A stretch of DNA of 64,000 bases from Trichoplax adhaerens (GCF_000150275.1 NW_002060964.1:425643-489642), one strand, 5' to 3'; positions 11,119 to 25,462 are shown, numbered from the stretch's first letter. Notes: generated from the sequence alone by a model not told the origin. Made by a program: numbers and translations.

Positions 11119-13599
11119 TTATAATTTACGCCACATGACTAAAAACACTGGGAAATGGTATTCAACAATATCCTTTCCAGTGCTCTCTATCAGTGCTTCA
11201 GATATTCTAGAATAAGAGGTTTAATTTGATTAGTTAGTATAACTACTTCCTTTGTAATAGGCTTGTAAGATCTCTCTTACTTTACTTCACTTATATTTGA
11301 TCAATTTGCTAGAATTAGAAAAACACTATAACTTTCTATAGTACTTAGGACTTAAAACTAAAGTATTACTTTGCTAGTTAATACAGAAGGGATCTTAAAA
11401 TTTACGCGGCACTACAAGGCTATAAGATATTGAAACTAAATCAGTATACTGCTAATGGATTTGGCATGAAACTGTCATTGCAACGTACGGATAACTTTTT
11501 TACTCTCAATTTCGGAGCAAAGAGCTACAAGTGATTATAATATATCCAATAAATTATATAAATGATAAGTGTCGGAAAGAGATTAAGTAAATGATGTATT
11601 TTCATGCTTTACAAGCTTTTATTTACATCAGTCATAAGAATAATTGAAAAAATACTTATTTTTTAGGAGTTTTCTGCTAGTATAATTCATCTAATGAGGC
11701 ATTTTTAACACGATAATACGCATACTATAATAGTGTTAGTAAATATCAGTAGCTATCCGTTACAGTTAACTACATCCAATCCTTTCTCGAAAATTCTTTA
11801 ATTTTTAATTGACCGACTACATGAATTTGATTGAATGCCTTACACGACGATACTATAAGTGTAAGTAGTTAGACGAATCTAACTTATGTAATAAAATGAA
11901 ATTTGATAAAAAACTGTACGAGTAGATCTTGTTTTGGTTTTGAGAAGATGCTTTATCACAATGAGTTACGTAGTAAGAAAACAAGGATTATTTACTCTAA
12001 TCCTTGGCTAGATTAGAACGCTAATGTTGTAATTTGATGTAGCAATCAAAGGAACGGTAAAATGCTAAATTACAAGTATTTTCTATCCAGTGAACTTACT
12101 TTGCTCCTAACTCCGGTAATGGATCCGTCGATACATCACGTAACAATCGGTTACAAGTAGCCCATGATCGGATGAAATTGATGAATTCGTCTAATGTCAT
12201 ACTACCCTTCATAGCCATTTCATCATTCCTAATTTTATTTTTAAGTACACTATTATCTACTTACACTCTACCCTAATTTAAAAAAATAGTCTATTCCAAG
12301 TTTTATCTTATTCAGCAGTTAAACTGAACTTTACTCTGATAATTAAATTTTGTCAACTTTAATTGGAAGAATGAATAAGTGATATGGACTAATTCAAATT
12401 ATTTTAATACTATTTACTGAAGCTATAAGTTTTCTCTCAGATTGCTATCATAAAACGTGCTTTATCAATTTAAATTTATGCCTTGTAATAACAAGATCGA
12501 ATGAAAGTCGTAATTATCAAATTCCGTTATTACCTGGCATGATCTTTATACGGAAGCTCAATATGAGCATATCCATTATCATTGTACCATTTCTTCAGAA
12601 AATAGTCTTTTAAAGTTACGTTAACAAACTATGAAAATGAAAAAGTGAGAATAGTCATGAGGTCCAAGGTGATACAAGAGTATAAAACTAGCGTTTCCTA
12701 CAACGCTTATTATAGCAATATGCTGAATATAACGCTATAAACATTATGAACAAAAAATGACTACATAATTCGATGAAAAATGATCTTTAACATAAGATGG
12801 AAACTGTAAATGATGAATTGCTAGTTGATAAAATATTCTTCGCAAATATCAAGATCATCCTATACTGATATCTACGCTTATCTAACTCAATCTATCTAAA
12901 TCATAGTTTAGGTTCATATAAGATTGTCCAACATCCATAGCTGTTTGATCAATACTATATATACTCGTGTATAGAAAGTAACTTAGAATACGTGTAAAAA
13001 GTCAGTCAAACTGAATTCTTGTTTGGATAATTCAATTGCAAGCATAACAGCCACGGTAACACATAGAAGAACATTTAAGGTAAAAGAAAGCATCGATCAA
13101 TTTCTTGACTTACATGATCAAATAGTTGATTAGCCTTCTCGCTATTAGTAATAGTACACACTTTATATGCATATAAAGCTAAACAACCTCGGCCAGGTTT
13201 TAATATCCGGTCCACTTCTGCAAAAAATTTCTCTTCATCTAGGCCATGCAATGCTTGAGCACATGTCACAAGATCGACACTGTTGTCTTCACATGGCAAT
13301 TGGTAAGCTGAACCAATTTCAAATTGAACATTTTCAACTTTATTAATGCTGGATGCCTCTTCAATTTGGGAATGGCTAGCATCTAGCCCTTTAACTTGCT
13401 TAAAATACTGGCCTAAAGGTTGGGTACATAAGCCTGGTCCACAGGCGACATCAATGGCAAAATCCAACGGAGATTCCTCAACGCGTTGACGAACAAAATT
13501 GGCTATCTCTGAATAAAGTTGAGGAGGATAGGTTGGTCTAAATCGAGAATAATTTTGGGATACACCAGGAATATTAAATAAAGATGAATAAGTAGTCAT
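11119..13599 (-). CDS. Class I SAM-dependent methyltransferase MT-1
   Basis: Predicted soluble S-adenosylmethionine-dependent methyltransferase of the Methyltransf_11 type, 265 aa, with the FRPTYP N-terminal signature of trans-aconitate-methyltransferase-like proteins. Four exons: 13599-13114, 12628-12534, 12228-12100, 11206-11119, all in frame. Motif I is IDVACGPGLCTQPLG (residues 49-63), the strand-2 acidic residue is in GLD (71-73), motif IV is DLVTCAQALH (109-118) and the post-motif segment is RILKPGRGCLALY (131-143). The C-terminal part includes VTLKDYFLKKWYND and MTLDEFINFIRSWAT, then EYHFPVFLVMWRKL before TAA. The start is the only upstream Met and matches MT-2. The long single open frame reads past the exon-1 donor (CAT|GTAAGT), so its apparent end at 13075 is false. 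Substrate is unknown. Confidence 0.92.
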
Positions 13600-16500
13600 T
13601 TTGCTGCTTTTTTGGTATACTATAATAAAGTAAGTTAACCTTCACAATATAAATTGTCTACTAATTCGACAATGAGACTGACGGAAGTTTCTTTAAGGAA
13701 AATCGATAAAATAATACTAAGTAAAAAGGTCAAACTTTTAAATATCCAAATTGTGCAATCTAGTATAATCAATCATCGTGCACGATTGATTCAATTAGCA
13801 ATCAATAAAATTCTCCAATGGGAATATTGAAAAGTAGCCATCCAAAGGATTGATCTATATTAAATTGAGGCTACTATTGGTCATTTATGCCGAAATACGA
13901 TTATGGCCAATAAACCAATAAGGTAAGTGCTTTCAGTTTAATTAATAAGTAGGTAGGGTTTGATGAAATTAATGGCGAAGACATAAAAAGCAAATTGGTA
14001 AATCTCAAAGACATGCCAAAATGCACGCGCTAATAGAAAAGATGACGTCGTATTGGCTCAGCACCCTAGCTGAATTGTTCCAATGCCTAGACTGTTTAAT
14101 TCTATACGATACCATATATTAACTATCCTCAATGAAGTATACTTATTTTTTTTACGAAACTGGCATATCGATAGTAGTTTCAAGTCAGCCATAATAAAGG
14201 TTGGCTAAGAATCTTACCTAGGAGGGGGGGGGGGATGTTTACGTGCTCTTTATAGTTCGATTTTTCCCTGTATGTTGCTACAGAAAATATTCTCAACCTA
14301 GAATATCAGTGGATAAGTGACGATGAAATCAATTTCGTGAATTACTAACTTAGCTAAATGCAGCAATAGTTGCAAATTTTAAAATAATGAAATGATCTTT
14401 AAATTAATCGTGTATATAAATCGAACCGACATTAAGAAATTCGTATTTCTAATGTGAAAGTAATCTATTGTTAAGGTATGCAATATCAATGCTATCAAAC
14501 ATAATATTATCAACTGTAGAAGTAAACTCCATCTTCATTCCTAATCTTTATCAAATCTTGACCCATAGCGGTATAAAGGTGTTAAAATAGATCAGTTTCG
14601 ATAAAATTGGTTACGACTATAAAATCATATTTAAAATTAATTATTAGCCACAGAAAGCTAAATCTAATTTCTAGCATAAAAATAATAGAGCCGGTAATTT
14701 CTAACACCCCATCGGCATATCGTAATCAACAAAGATAATTTTATGACTGCATAATTGAGAGAAGCTGGAGAGATCAATAGAAATCTGTATTTAATGACAA
14801 TCATTTTATTTTTGGCTTAAATTGAATTTTAATTTTATCCAGTTACAAATGAGCGAGTTTAGGTATTCTAACTATGATTAAATCAGCAGATGGTAAAAGA
14901 GATCATAAAATTTAACGTGTCCATAGATGTCAATTTCGCATATCACTACAGAAATGATCAATTTCCTATACTATAGTACTCTCATCCTTTAACCGTTGCT
15001 ACTCTTTAGTCTAGTAATTTTAAATTTGATAGCGCAATCATGATTTCTGTCGTTCCTAAATTCAATTTTGACCGTATGCTGCTCCGCTAATTTGTCAGTT
15101 GCCACGAGTGTAAGGGTTCAAATTTTGAGTAATTTAATTTATAATGCTAGCATCACAATTGATAAAAAAGCAAAAGCCTTTATCATTGACAAGGTGATCA
15201 AATCTTTAACGAATTAAAACGAGCTATCACAAATTGGTAGTATCTATAACTACAGATTGAAAGATCTTGATAGAGTAAATCTCGTTACCGGTAATTGAGA
15301 GACAATTTAAGGCAACTTATTCGAAAGTCCCTGTTTTAATTCGAGGCCATTAGGCATAATTACCAAAAATAGAAGAGGTCGTAATCGAAATACGAGCTCT
15401 CATTCTTAACAGTGTGATGTATAACTTGAATTAATAATTGAAGATATATATTAATTAAGCATCATAGTTCTGTATGTATAAGAACGTAATCGTATCATAA
15501 CAAAAATAAAAGCCGCATTTAATGGGTAATTTACGATTAGAACCTAGACAAAATAATATATTAATTACTTATAGAATTTTTTATGATGCTAAACTGCAAT
15601 TTGTAACAGTCTAATAAATGAAAATACTTCAATTCTTTACTATGGCAATAATTAGATTAAAAGTAGATATAGAATTACCTTATAATTACGCAATCTACTC
15701 GATATACTAGGTGGTGCAACTAGAATGCTAAAAACTATGTTTAGTTTTGTCTATTTGGTATGATTTCTTATTCTTATTCTATTGCCGATATAATTGTCAT
15801 TATGTTTTGATTGATTCCATGAAATTATTACTTTAGAAATTACCGTGTTTTTTCTAAAAGAACCAGTAATTAACAAATATCCAGAGGCCACAAAGGTTTG
15901 ATTTTTATAATTGTTTTCAATATTATGTAATATTACACATTAGTTTATGTTGAGCGTAACTGCTAAGCGGCCTATTAATTTACGTACATTGGTATTTTAT
16001 GGTTACCTAAGACTATTTAGCGAAGGTTGTGGCTTCTTGAATTGTCAAAAGATTACAACCATGTCGAAATAGCTAATAAAACAGCTAAAAAAGCAAAGTT
16101 GCAACTCAAGAGATGATGGATACACAAAGGTAGAATTCAAGGCGACAGAACAGATTTTCGTAGTAATGATTAATAATCTAATTATGCTCTAAAACTCTGC
16201 ATTCATTTAGATTGTTCAATCATTTAAGGACTACATAATTCAATTATTGTGCGACCGGCAACCTTCCCTCACACGCTACATTTGAAGATTCGAATTGCAC
16301 GTGATTGCCATTTTTACCTTAGTCTGTAGTCTTTAATCATTCGCTGTCGAAATTGACCCTGATTGCAAACGTAATGTCGTAAAGTAATAAATTTAGCTTC
16401 CATATGGTGCAATCATACCATAATGATTACTAATGTAAAAGTTTGCTACAATAATGCAATATTAGAATCTATGATTAGCGATAGAAATACTGATGTACGT

Positions 16501-16661
16501 CTATGCTTTGATCTTCAAAACCTTTAGATTACGTTTATTTATCAAAACGATTACCCAAATAATCACATTTGGTAAAGCATAAGCTCTATATCCCTTTTTG
16601 CTATCCTAAAAATATTGTTCATTTAAATTTTTTAATTTATAAATGCTTGAAAAATACTATC
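13600..16661. other. Intergenic between divergent MT-1 and ENT-B
   Basis: A 3-kb AT-rich spacer that should hold both promoters. An uninterrupted run of 11 G lies at 14224-14234, unusual in this composition. No exon, RNA gene or clear repeat was recognised. Confidence 0.4.
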
Positions 16662-19600
16662 ATGACTGTAGAAGATAATTCTAATCAGCCAATTATTGAA
16701 GAAAAAATTTTATTGGAAAAAAGAAGAGTACCTAAAGACAGGTAATGATGTCTGTCATATCTTGGTAATTATTTTGTTATTTATCACATACGTGAAATCA
16801 TAAGTTGAACAGTCTCCATTCAGTTCTCTTTCTATGCTCGTTGATATCTAATAAAAGTCAAATTAATAAATTTCTCCATCGGCAATTATTCTCTTGACTA
16901 GATACAATTAGATACTTTAAAGTTTATTTCGAATAAAGTATGCTAACACCATAATTACTAAATCCATGAGATAACACTCGATCACGAATATTCTAAGTTG
17001 TAGAAAATTAGAACTTTATTAGATCTAATGTAAAGACTAGCTACACACAGCTCTACTCTAGCCAAATACAACTACCGAAAGACTTCTAGAAAGAACAACC
17101 ATAAAATGTAATGTCTCCTGCTTTTATACTCTCCGTAGCTTTCGCAGCTACAATCAGCATAGCAGCTTTCTACCATAATTTACACATAGTCAAATTATTA
17201 GTAACAACATTTTATATCGGACCATCATTAATCCGATACGGAAACAACTACAGCATCTCGGTAGATATTATTCTTAGCAGTCAAAGTACGGTAAACTAAG
17301 CATATCTTAATATATGAATTACTGTTCTATTTTTACTTCTAGCTTTAATAGTAGCTAAACACCTTACTATATATAGTCATTTGTACTGTAGCATAGAATC
17401 TACTATTACAGTCCATAGCAGCGAACTACCAAATACGTCTTAAGATAAATATAGAAAGATGCGCTTCTGTACATCTTACTAAACATAGCTAAAAGTCTAC
17501 AATCAAAATACTGAGTTTCGTTACACTCCGATATGATAGAAAATAATTGTTTCAGTTTGAAGATCTATCCCAGTCTTGATTGATAATTGTCTACGAGTAT
17601 ACGGATAAGATCGCATAAACATTAAGCATTATTTTAAGGCTAAAAAAAATAGATAAGTAGCAGTAGATTCAGAATGATAATCACATAAATTGAATCTATT
17701 AAAGCGTTGAATTTATATGGTATTATAAAGAACGGAATGCAATAAAAATTGTTATAAATTCACATATCATTCTAATTAATATACCGTCTTACAGCAAAAA
17801 TTTGTTAAAAATATCTTCAAAACTTTTCCTCGAACTTAGTATGGAATATCGGATAAAATCGGATCTTAAAACATTAAAATTTCTAATTAGAATAGAATTG
17901 CTATTTTTAGTAACTTTACTTTGCGTAAATGCGATATCGAGTCTTAAAACTGATAAAATGGGTGATTAGTCTTAAAATCCAGACTATGAAACTGAATATT
18001 TTAATTATTAGTCTCAATAAATGATTTTTCTTTATTTTTATGCAGATTTCATCTGGTTTATATACTATTTTTTATCCTGGGTAATGCTAGTTCTCTTCCA
18101 ATTCATATATTTATGACTGCTGAAGCGGTATGTAGGATTAGTCACTGATCACGATAAGATTTGACTTTTAGCAGATTTTTTATTTGAATAGTTATAATTC
18201 AAGAATCAACAAGTGTTCATTGAAAACTAGTTTTTATATTTAATTCTTCATTAGTATTATTCTGTCAAGCTGAAAGGAACTCCATATCAATATAACTTTG
18301 AAAATTATATTATAGTAGCATACTCAATTTCAACTATTTTCGCCTCAGCAGCTAATTTGCGATTACTTAAATCGTAAGTATAAGCGTAGCTATAATAAAT
18401 AAGTAATGCGCTGTCGCAAATAAACAATCAGGTCTACATAATTTCATGCTTTAGTGGATTGTATGAAATAAAGCATTAGCTATTTCATAATAGCTTGCCA
18501 ACACTATTGCTACTAAGCCTTTAGTAAGCACCAAAGACTGTATTTATTATTTTGACTACAATGCTATTTTCTTAGTAGTGGGCTAAGTATCACACTTTTA
18601 CCGTATACTAAATAGATGATATGAAATAATTAACATAAAGTATTGATATACCATATAAATATAGATTGTTCTATCTTATTAATAACTGAAATAGCATAAA
18701 GAATATGCAAAATTTTATTTCATTTATTGATAGATAAGTTATAGTAATTGAAATCCTTGGTAAATTTTGACTGCAATAATCAAGCGTATCAAAGAATAAT
18801 CATGTCTTTTTTATTCTAGGATAAATGTCAAGCACCGAATGATATTTGGCTTAATAGTTTTAACTATATCTTTCATTTTTACTGCTTTTATGTCTAAACT
18901 GGACACCACAAATTGTAAGAAGATGATTGGATTCGTCTTTACATTTCTGATAACCACTCATAGTAGTTAAAATAATTAATGAAAATTACGTTTTTCCAGT
19001 TCAATGTTGTAGTGTCGCATTACTGCCAATAGAGATTAAGAGTTACTTGATCAAAAACATTATTGCTACTTAGTGATATCTTAAATATACTGTTAACGAA
19101 CAGCAGCAGCTGTGTACGAATGGGTTGCGATTATGTTCAGTATTTTAGGTGGACTTTAAGACAAACAAATAATTTTTATTCACTCTGATAGGGAAAATTA
19201 CATTCTTTGCTCTGACCATTATAACCGTCATTCTTACTGGTTGTAAGTGAAAAATTCTTAGAGTAACACATTACGGTAGTTAAATCATTTAATAGCTGAT
19301 GAAGTCGATCTTATAATGAAATGAAAGATTTGAAATTGTTGAATTAGAGTTGCAATCTCAATTATATGTTATGACTATCCTATTTTTGTGTATATACAGT
19401 GTTTGGAAATTCTATGTATCAATCTAGTCTTTATGGATTAGTTGGTGTATTTCCCAAGAACTATAGTCAAGCTGTTCAGTGTGGTCAGGTATTGTGGAGA
19501 CCAATACTTAACTTTTTCGTAAAATATAGTATTTCTAAAATTAATATAAATATTGTAAATATAACTATAATTAGCATCGAAATATGCATATTTACTGGTG

Positions 19601-22120
19601 TATAATGTATGATTCAGTAACGAAGAAGTTTTTATACGGAATATTACGATATGAAAGTGGCAATAGAACTAGCGTTGGAATAATGAGTATAGCTATTATT
19701 ATAATAATTTAGTAAAATTTTTATTATGTTTCATCTCGAATAAAATACCAGTATGCAAATACAGCTCTTTTTCAAATATATGCAATTATAGGATAGAAAA
19801 TTATACTTAATTTATAGATACATAGGCAATAAAATTTTGAAAAATATAGGCACAAATATATGTAAACAGAAGTGTAACAATAATACAGTATAATAAATTT
19901 GGTTAGTTTCTTTTGAGGTCGTTATAACATTTATTTCAATCACGATATTTTATAGGCTTTATCGGCGATTCTTACCGCTTTAGCAAGCATTATTTCCCTG
20001 ATCGGTATGTCCTATATCGGCTTATAGAGAGTCAAAATTAAGGAATAAATATACCAAAGATAGACTTTTAATAACAGAAAACAGTCTTTATAAATTGATA
20101 GATTTTAATAATGCTGCAATCATCTTTGCTCTAGTTGGGAAATCTGTTTATGATAGTGGACTTGGTTATTTTTCCAGTGGTGTTGTTCTTCTTATGCTTT
20201 GTATGTGCATTCAATTTCTCCTTGGAAGGGTGGTAAGCTGGGCATGATATTGCTGCTTCCTTTAATTATACAAAATGAATTTTAGATAATTAATCATTCC
20301 GTAATATATTCTTTTCCATTAAAATAGGAATTCGCGAAGTATTATATGCGAAATTTAGAGTGCGGTACTTTATAAAAATTATCTACTATTAATAAAAATA
20401 ATATATGAGTAAATAAGTTATAATAAATCTTCTTATAAGATAAAGAATGATCTTACAAATTTAATTTTAAAGGTAAGAAAACCGTAGAAAAAATTACCTT
20501 AATTGAAGAAGATGGTGAGGAAATGGACGAAGAAATTAAGCCGATGTATAATCGAAAGCTGAGCAACTACCAAAGGATAAATTACGTCTTTAAAGAGGTT
20601 AGGATAAAGATCCATTCTATTTTTTATGCATTTTGGCAATTTCAATACGTAGTTGTAATATCTAATTCAATGATAGACTTGGCCAACAACTGTCGCATTA
20701 TTCACCTGCTACACCGTAACCTATACAGTCTATCCAGCAATTTGTTCTCGTGTTGCATCCGTTGATAGGGGTGATAATGACTTATTTACAGGTATATTAA
20801 TGGATCTTGGCTTAAAATTTAAGCCTGCAATTATAAGTTATGCCTTCAACTATCAAACTCTGCTATTAAATGGCCTTGAAATAAAATGAATTATCAACGC
20901 AGGCCTGATAGTATCGCATTATCCTCTACGGGATATACGTAGTTTAAAATTTTTAAAATTTTAAATCTGCCTTCTAAATGAAATAAAAAAAAATCTTTGC
21001 AAAACTATTTTATATAAGAGTTATGGAGATAAAAATTAATGTGACATTGGTATAAATTATAAATAATAAAGCATATTGATCGGCTGGTTCGGATGTTTTA
21101 AAGCAATTAATTCAAATATTTACCGTGCTAAAGTCTTATCGCACAGTTTCCGATCATGCAATATAAAGTACTATCAACTCTATTAATCCGTACTACAATA
21201 ATTAACGAATGTTCCAATAGAAATACAACAAACTAAAATTTTCTGAGATAATCAGTTTAGATGAAGTAACAACAGCCTTCACTTTTGTTTCGACTATAAT
21301 TTGCATTATAATGAGATTATCATCTATCGGTCAATATGGTGTAAAACGGCAATTTTTATATTTTTCGTTTTAACTTTTAGGTAAATTATATATTCCGATA
21401 ACGACATTTCTATTGTTTGCTACTGCTGATATGGTAGGAAGGACAATCTCTGTTTGGGTATTATGGGTGAGTACGTTAAAATCAACTGAGATCTCATTGA
21501 AATAAATGGATTTAGGATTAATCATTTGTATTGCTGATGAAAATACGTAGCTCAGATTTATCTTCTGAATCTTTTTAGCCTAGCGCCAAAAGAGGGATAA
21601 CCTTAATGATATTATCTCTTGGTAGAATTATTTTTATTCCTTTAATCTTTTACTGCAATGCTCAACCAAGGAGGAAATCGATACCAGTATTAATTCCCAA
21701 CGATGCTGCCTATGTATTGATCATTACACTATTCGCATTAAGTCATGGGTACATTAAAGCAATAGGAGTAATGCATGCACCAATGTGAGTTGTCTTGGAA
21801 TGACTCTCATTTAAATCTATCATGAAATTATTGCTTTTTGTATAGCAATATTCGTAAATTAGGAAGTAGTAAATTTATGGGTTTTTTTATCCTACATTTA
21901 TTAGAATTGCATTGATATAAAATTGTTTTACTTTAAAGGCAAATTTTTTAAGTTTTAAGTCATTGATCACTTTTACCTTACCATGAATCAATTCTTTCAT
22001 AACAGGCGTGTTAACTCAAGTTATCGTGAATCTGCAGGATCTATGTCCTATTTTGCAATAGTTTCTGGTTTTGGTATAGGATCAGCGCTATCTTTCCTTG
22101 TGGCTGCTGTACTTTATTGA
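16662..22120 (+). CDS. Equilibrative nucleoside transporter ENT-B (SLC29 family)
   Basis: Predicted nucleoside/nucleobase carrier, 448 aa in 14 exons: 16662-16741, 18046-18127, 18255-18373, 18820-18914, 19192-19242, 19400-19488, 19956-20004, 20135-20232, 20328-20364, 20473-20597, 20677-20791, 21381-21466, 21579-21784, 22006-22120. Frame is kept throughout. Exon 1 gives an acidic head ending RRVPKDR. TM1 reads GNASSLPIHIFMTA, so the usual W-N after the proline is replaced by I-H. TM5 has YQSSLYGLVGVFPKNYSQ. The cytoplasmic-loop exon is acidic (EEDGEEMDEE). The TM8-type exon keeps ATADMVGRTISVW. Then comes RIIFIPLIFYCNAQPRRK, and the C-terminus is GSALSFLVAAVLY. Exons 2-7, 9, 11 and 12 match ENT-A in length exactly. 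Intron 1 hosts a repeat-family copy. AATAAA lies 105 bases after the stop. Confidence 0.93.
16975..17445 (+). mobile_element. Dispersed repeat family, copy 1 (in ENT-B intron 1)
   Basis: About 470 bases aligning with 36786-37258 (+) and 46551-47014 (-). Shared landmarks are ATCACGAA near the 5' end, CACAGCTCTACTCTA, AGACTTCTAGAA, TTCGCAGCTACAATC, GGACCATCATTAATCCGATA and a 3' end reading CTACCAAATA. This copy holds the longest open frame (17111-17299, 62 codons, hydrophobic start LSVAFAATISIAAF). No terminal inverted repeats or pol III boxes were recognised, so the class is unknown. It is the most diverged of the three. Confidence 0.8.
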
Positions 22121-22224
22121 TGAGCAGAATTTGAAGTAGATAAATACGTTTATTTGTGATTGCTCTGCTGTGTTATAACTGTTGTACCGTTATAAATTTG
22201 TAGATTAGTGTATTTTTTATATCG

Positions 22225-22230
22225 AATAAA
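22225..22230 (+). promoter_or_regulatory. Probable polyadenylation signal of ENT-B
   Basis: AATAAA 105 bases after the ENT-B stop codon. Position is suitable for 3'-end formation; the word is common in AT-rich DNA, so support is moderate. Confidence 0.4.
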
Positions 22231-22699
22231 GGTATGCAAATTATTATGATTAGTGCATCACTTTAATGATCTAAATGATCTTGCGGTTGTAGTGTGCTAC
22301 AGTATTTCTAAATTGTAAGTAGAAAGAGTAAAGGTAAAGAAATAAGCAATTTTTGGCTAATCGTATTAAATTATGGAAATTTTAGCCAATCAAATTAGAT
22401 TATAACTTTATTTATATGCATCTTTTAGCAATTCCATAGATGATATGCTGTAATTTATTTTACTGTATGGGCATTTCATAATTATAATCCACAATAATTG
22501 TGTAAAGAAATTATGACATTTAATCGAAATTGTGTAAACATTTGAACTATTTTGCGCAGTTACATGTTTTGAAATGGGCTAGTAAATATGAGAAAAGCTT
22601 ATGCTATAGATTAGTTAGCCGTGATTCATAAATTAAGTACAGGCTATAACTGGAATGATGAAACAGCGCACATTAACTATGTGCAATATGCACATAAAC

Positions 22700-23090
22700 A
22701 GCTATAAGTAAGAAAGAGGAATATTAAAATCTTAATTCATGAGCGTGAATAAGACCAACAATAAAGCTATCAATCTACTCAAGCTATCGGTAACAAAGTA
22801 ATTCTAAAAGAAGATAGAAGGGTAATAAAATCTTATTCACTAGCGTGAATAACATTAATAGTTAAAGCTATTAACCTAATCAAGATGTTGATAATATAGT
22901 AATTTTAAATAAAGAAATAGCAGCAATTGTCTTTCTTTACCAGTGCACGTAAGATTAGTAGTTGAGCTATCAATCTACTCAAAATAATCGAGAACATAGC
23001 AATTGTAAAGAAGAAAAAAGAGCAATAAGACCTTAATTTCCGATCGCAAATAAGATCAATAATTTAGTTATTATTTACCTTCTCAACATA
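22700..23090. repeat. Tandem repeat, ~100-bp unit, about four copies
   Basis: Successive units share TTA(A/T)T(T)CA(T/C)..GCGTGAATAA, then AAAGCTATCAATCTACTCAA and a tail GTAATTCTAAA(A)GAAG. Copies start near 22710, 22812, 22912 and 23012 and are strongly diverged, the last one partial. The array sits exactly where exons 13 and 14 of psiENT-C should be and may mark the deletion breakpoint. Confidence 0.75.
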
Positions 23091-23159
23091 ATTGGCAATT
23101 GAGTACATTTCTACATGTATCTGTATATTCCCTATAGAAAGATTGATAATATGGATTAC

Positions 23160-25462
23160 CTGTAAAACCCATGCAGCAAGAACTTCACCTAAGAAGTCTG
23201 ACACACTGAATGCAAGAAATACTACTAATGGAATAAAGAATTTATCTAAAGCATAAAATAAAGTTATAAGATCTGTGACATAATCTTGAACTTATAAGGT
23301 TTTATTAAAATAATAGTCGCATTTTTTATTTCATTTCTACTGCAAATAAGGTCTAAGAGCCTAATTAATTTTGTCGTTATGATTCTTAAAAACGTAGCTG
23401 AAGATGAATATCTCTTACGAGTAATTTTATAATCAGGAGCAGCTTGTGATGACTGGGCTAAAACTAGTAGAGCTGGATAGATGGTTGCCGTTATAGCAAA
23501 AGCCAAGAGAACCGACATAGCAACTGGCCAAATCTGCGGTAAAACCAGCAGACGTAACTATTTAATCAATTCTTAGTAATCCTTTTATTATTACTATTTA
23601 ATGATTTTGAAATAATGAGAAGGATAAGAAGCAATTCCAATTCATTATTATCTACTCTGTAAAATTCCAACCTTTTTCCAAATGTTGAGCAAATATTGAA
23701 GATTTCCAAAGGTACTGGTTCCTGTTTCCGTTATGACAGCATCTTTGGATTATTCGCCAGCGTCTTTTTGTGTTAAATTTATAGCACTTCCTGTTGAGAT
23801 AAAATTAGTTGAATTAAAGCATCAGCAACACAAGGGACGATGTCACTATAGTATTTAGTAACGGTATGATGTCAGTAAGAAATGAGCAATCTTACCATAT
23901 TCTAAATTTTTCATGTAGTATCGTGAAAATTTCTGTAAGATACATTTCAGAAATACGAAATCCCTGCTAAGTTTCGTTAAAAAATTAAAATAAATTTCGA
24001 TATCTCTTAAATAAATATAGTTTATTGACTGAAGGCTTTGATAGGCTGATCATCCTTTTAAGAATACTATACGATGAAAAGCAGATAAAAAGGACAGCTA
24101 CTCCACAGCAAAAGATATCCAAGTGCACTATCGTAAGGATTATCGGTAGTTATAATTTACCAGAAATCAACAAGAATAAGCATAAACAAGCTACATCATT
24201 GACTAAACCCTATTAATACTATATCGTCAAATAAAGATAGACTGAGATAAAGCATTCTTCAATTTCGTAAATAGAAAAAGCAAGCTTACCTGCCAGGGAA
24301 ATCGAGCTAACCATGGCTGCAAATATGTTTGCAGTAGCCTGACGTTGATAAAATACTGATTAATCAGTCATAAAGTTTTTAAATAATCATCATGAGTAAA
24401 TCTATTCATTTCTCCATCTTATGGCGGAAAATTAGATTTTATCGTTCATAAATTCTTTAATGTGCGCAATATTGGTTACTCTTAACCTGTCCAGTAATCA
24501 CAGTCTGTAAATAATGCCCAGGAAAAACGCCAGCTAATCCGAATAAGCTTGCTGTATAAATAGCTGAACCAAAGGCTGATCGTAATAGCAAAGATGGAGA
24601 AAGATTGAATATCAGATATAAATGGCATTTGTTACCTTAGTAAAGGTGAATGATAATATTGAGATTGTGTCACATTCTGTAATAGTTACATAATTAGTAT
24701 GTTACCTTCTTTCTATATATGGTTAAATATCACGATGTTATCACGTCATGCGTATATAGATGTAGTTATGGTACTATATTAAGGTTATCTAAATATGTAT
24801 TCTCATGTTGCCATACTTGGTATGATATTCTATTTGCAATGTCTAAACTAGGGAAACCTTTCTGTTAGTGATGATCTTGTGACCTACGTCAGTAGATCAA
24901 AGGTCACAATAAAGAAAGTATATAAACTCTTTAATTTAACAATAAAGTTAGTTCTTCAACTTAATTGCTGGGTCTCCTTGCTGAGTGCAGATCTAGTACT
25001 TGTTACAAAATTTGGAAGTTGTAACAGATTGCTATTAGAAAAAGTACAAGATTATTCTTACCATTCATGACTACTTCCGCGGCTAAAGTAACAAAAAACA
25101 GTTTCTTTCCCTATCATATGGAAATGAAAATCTAACGTCAATCCTCTATTACCGATAGATCTTAGCCTCTTTATGGTACCTCAGGCTGTTTAATCACCTA
25201 GAAGTAATACTGTATTCTTATAAAATTGGATTATTATAGGAAATGCAGTTATCATCCAACTTAGAATAGAAGTATTTAAATAATTTCGGCAACGAAAAAT
25301 GGAGAAATAAATGAAGCAATCGTTATTAAAGATACGACTGTATTAATAAAATAAATCTGAACTCTTAAATTTAGAGGTATCAATTTTAACTAGAACTGCG
25401 ATGAAATAAATAACAAAATCATAACCATTGAAAATGACATTAAGGGAGTTTTAAGGTGAAAT
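23160..25462 (-). pseudogene. Broken equilibrative nucleoside transporter psiENT-C
   Basis: Recognisable exons equivalent to 4-12 of the neighbouring transporters: 25462-25369, 25110-25062, 24575-24487, 24338-24290, about 24150-24045, 23932-23896, 23790-23672, 23533-23419, 23245-23160. Exons 6, 7, 9, 11 and 12 keep the family lengths (89, 49, 37, 115, 86). Lesions: the TM3 exon changes frame before VKIDTSK and its donor GT reads TT; exon 5 is 49 rather than 51 nt; the TM6 exon has an extra base after the DSALGY codons and no AG acceptor at the expected place; the loop exon has an in-frame TAA. Exons 13-14 are absent and exons 1-3 were not found. The D-x-x-G-R site reads SVSDFLGEVLAAW, R replaced by E. 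It is convergent with ENT-B. Several independent breaks make a sequencing error an unlikely explanation. Confidence 0.9.

Noticed and set aside
22700-23090. CRISPR-like array
   Set aside because: Units are ~100 bp, diverged along their whole length and lack a constant repeat with unique spacers; the setting is eukaryotic.
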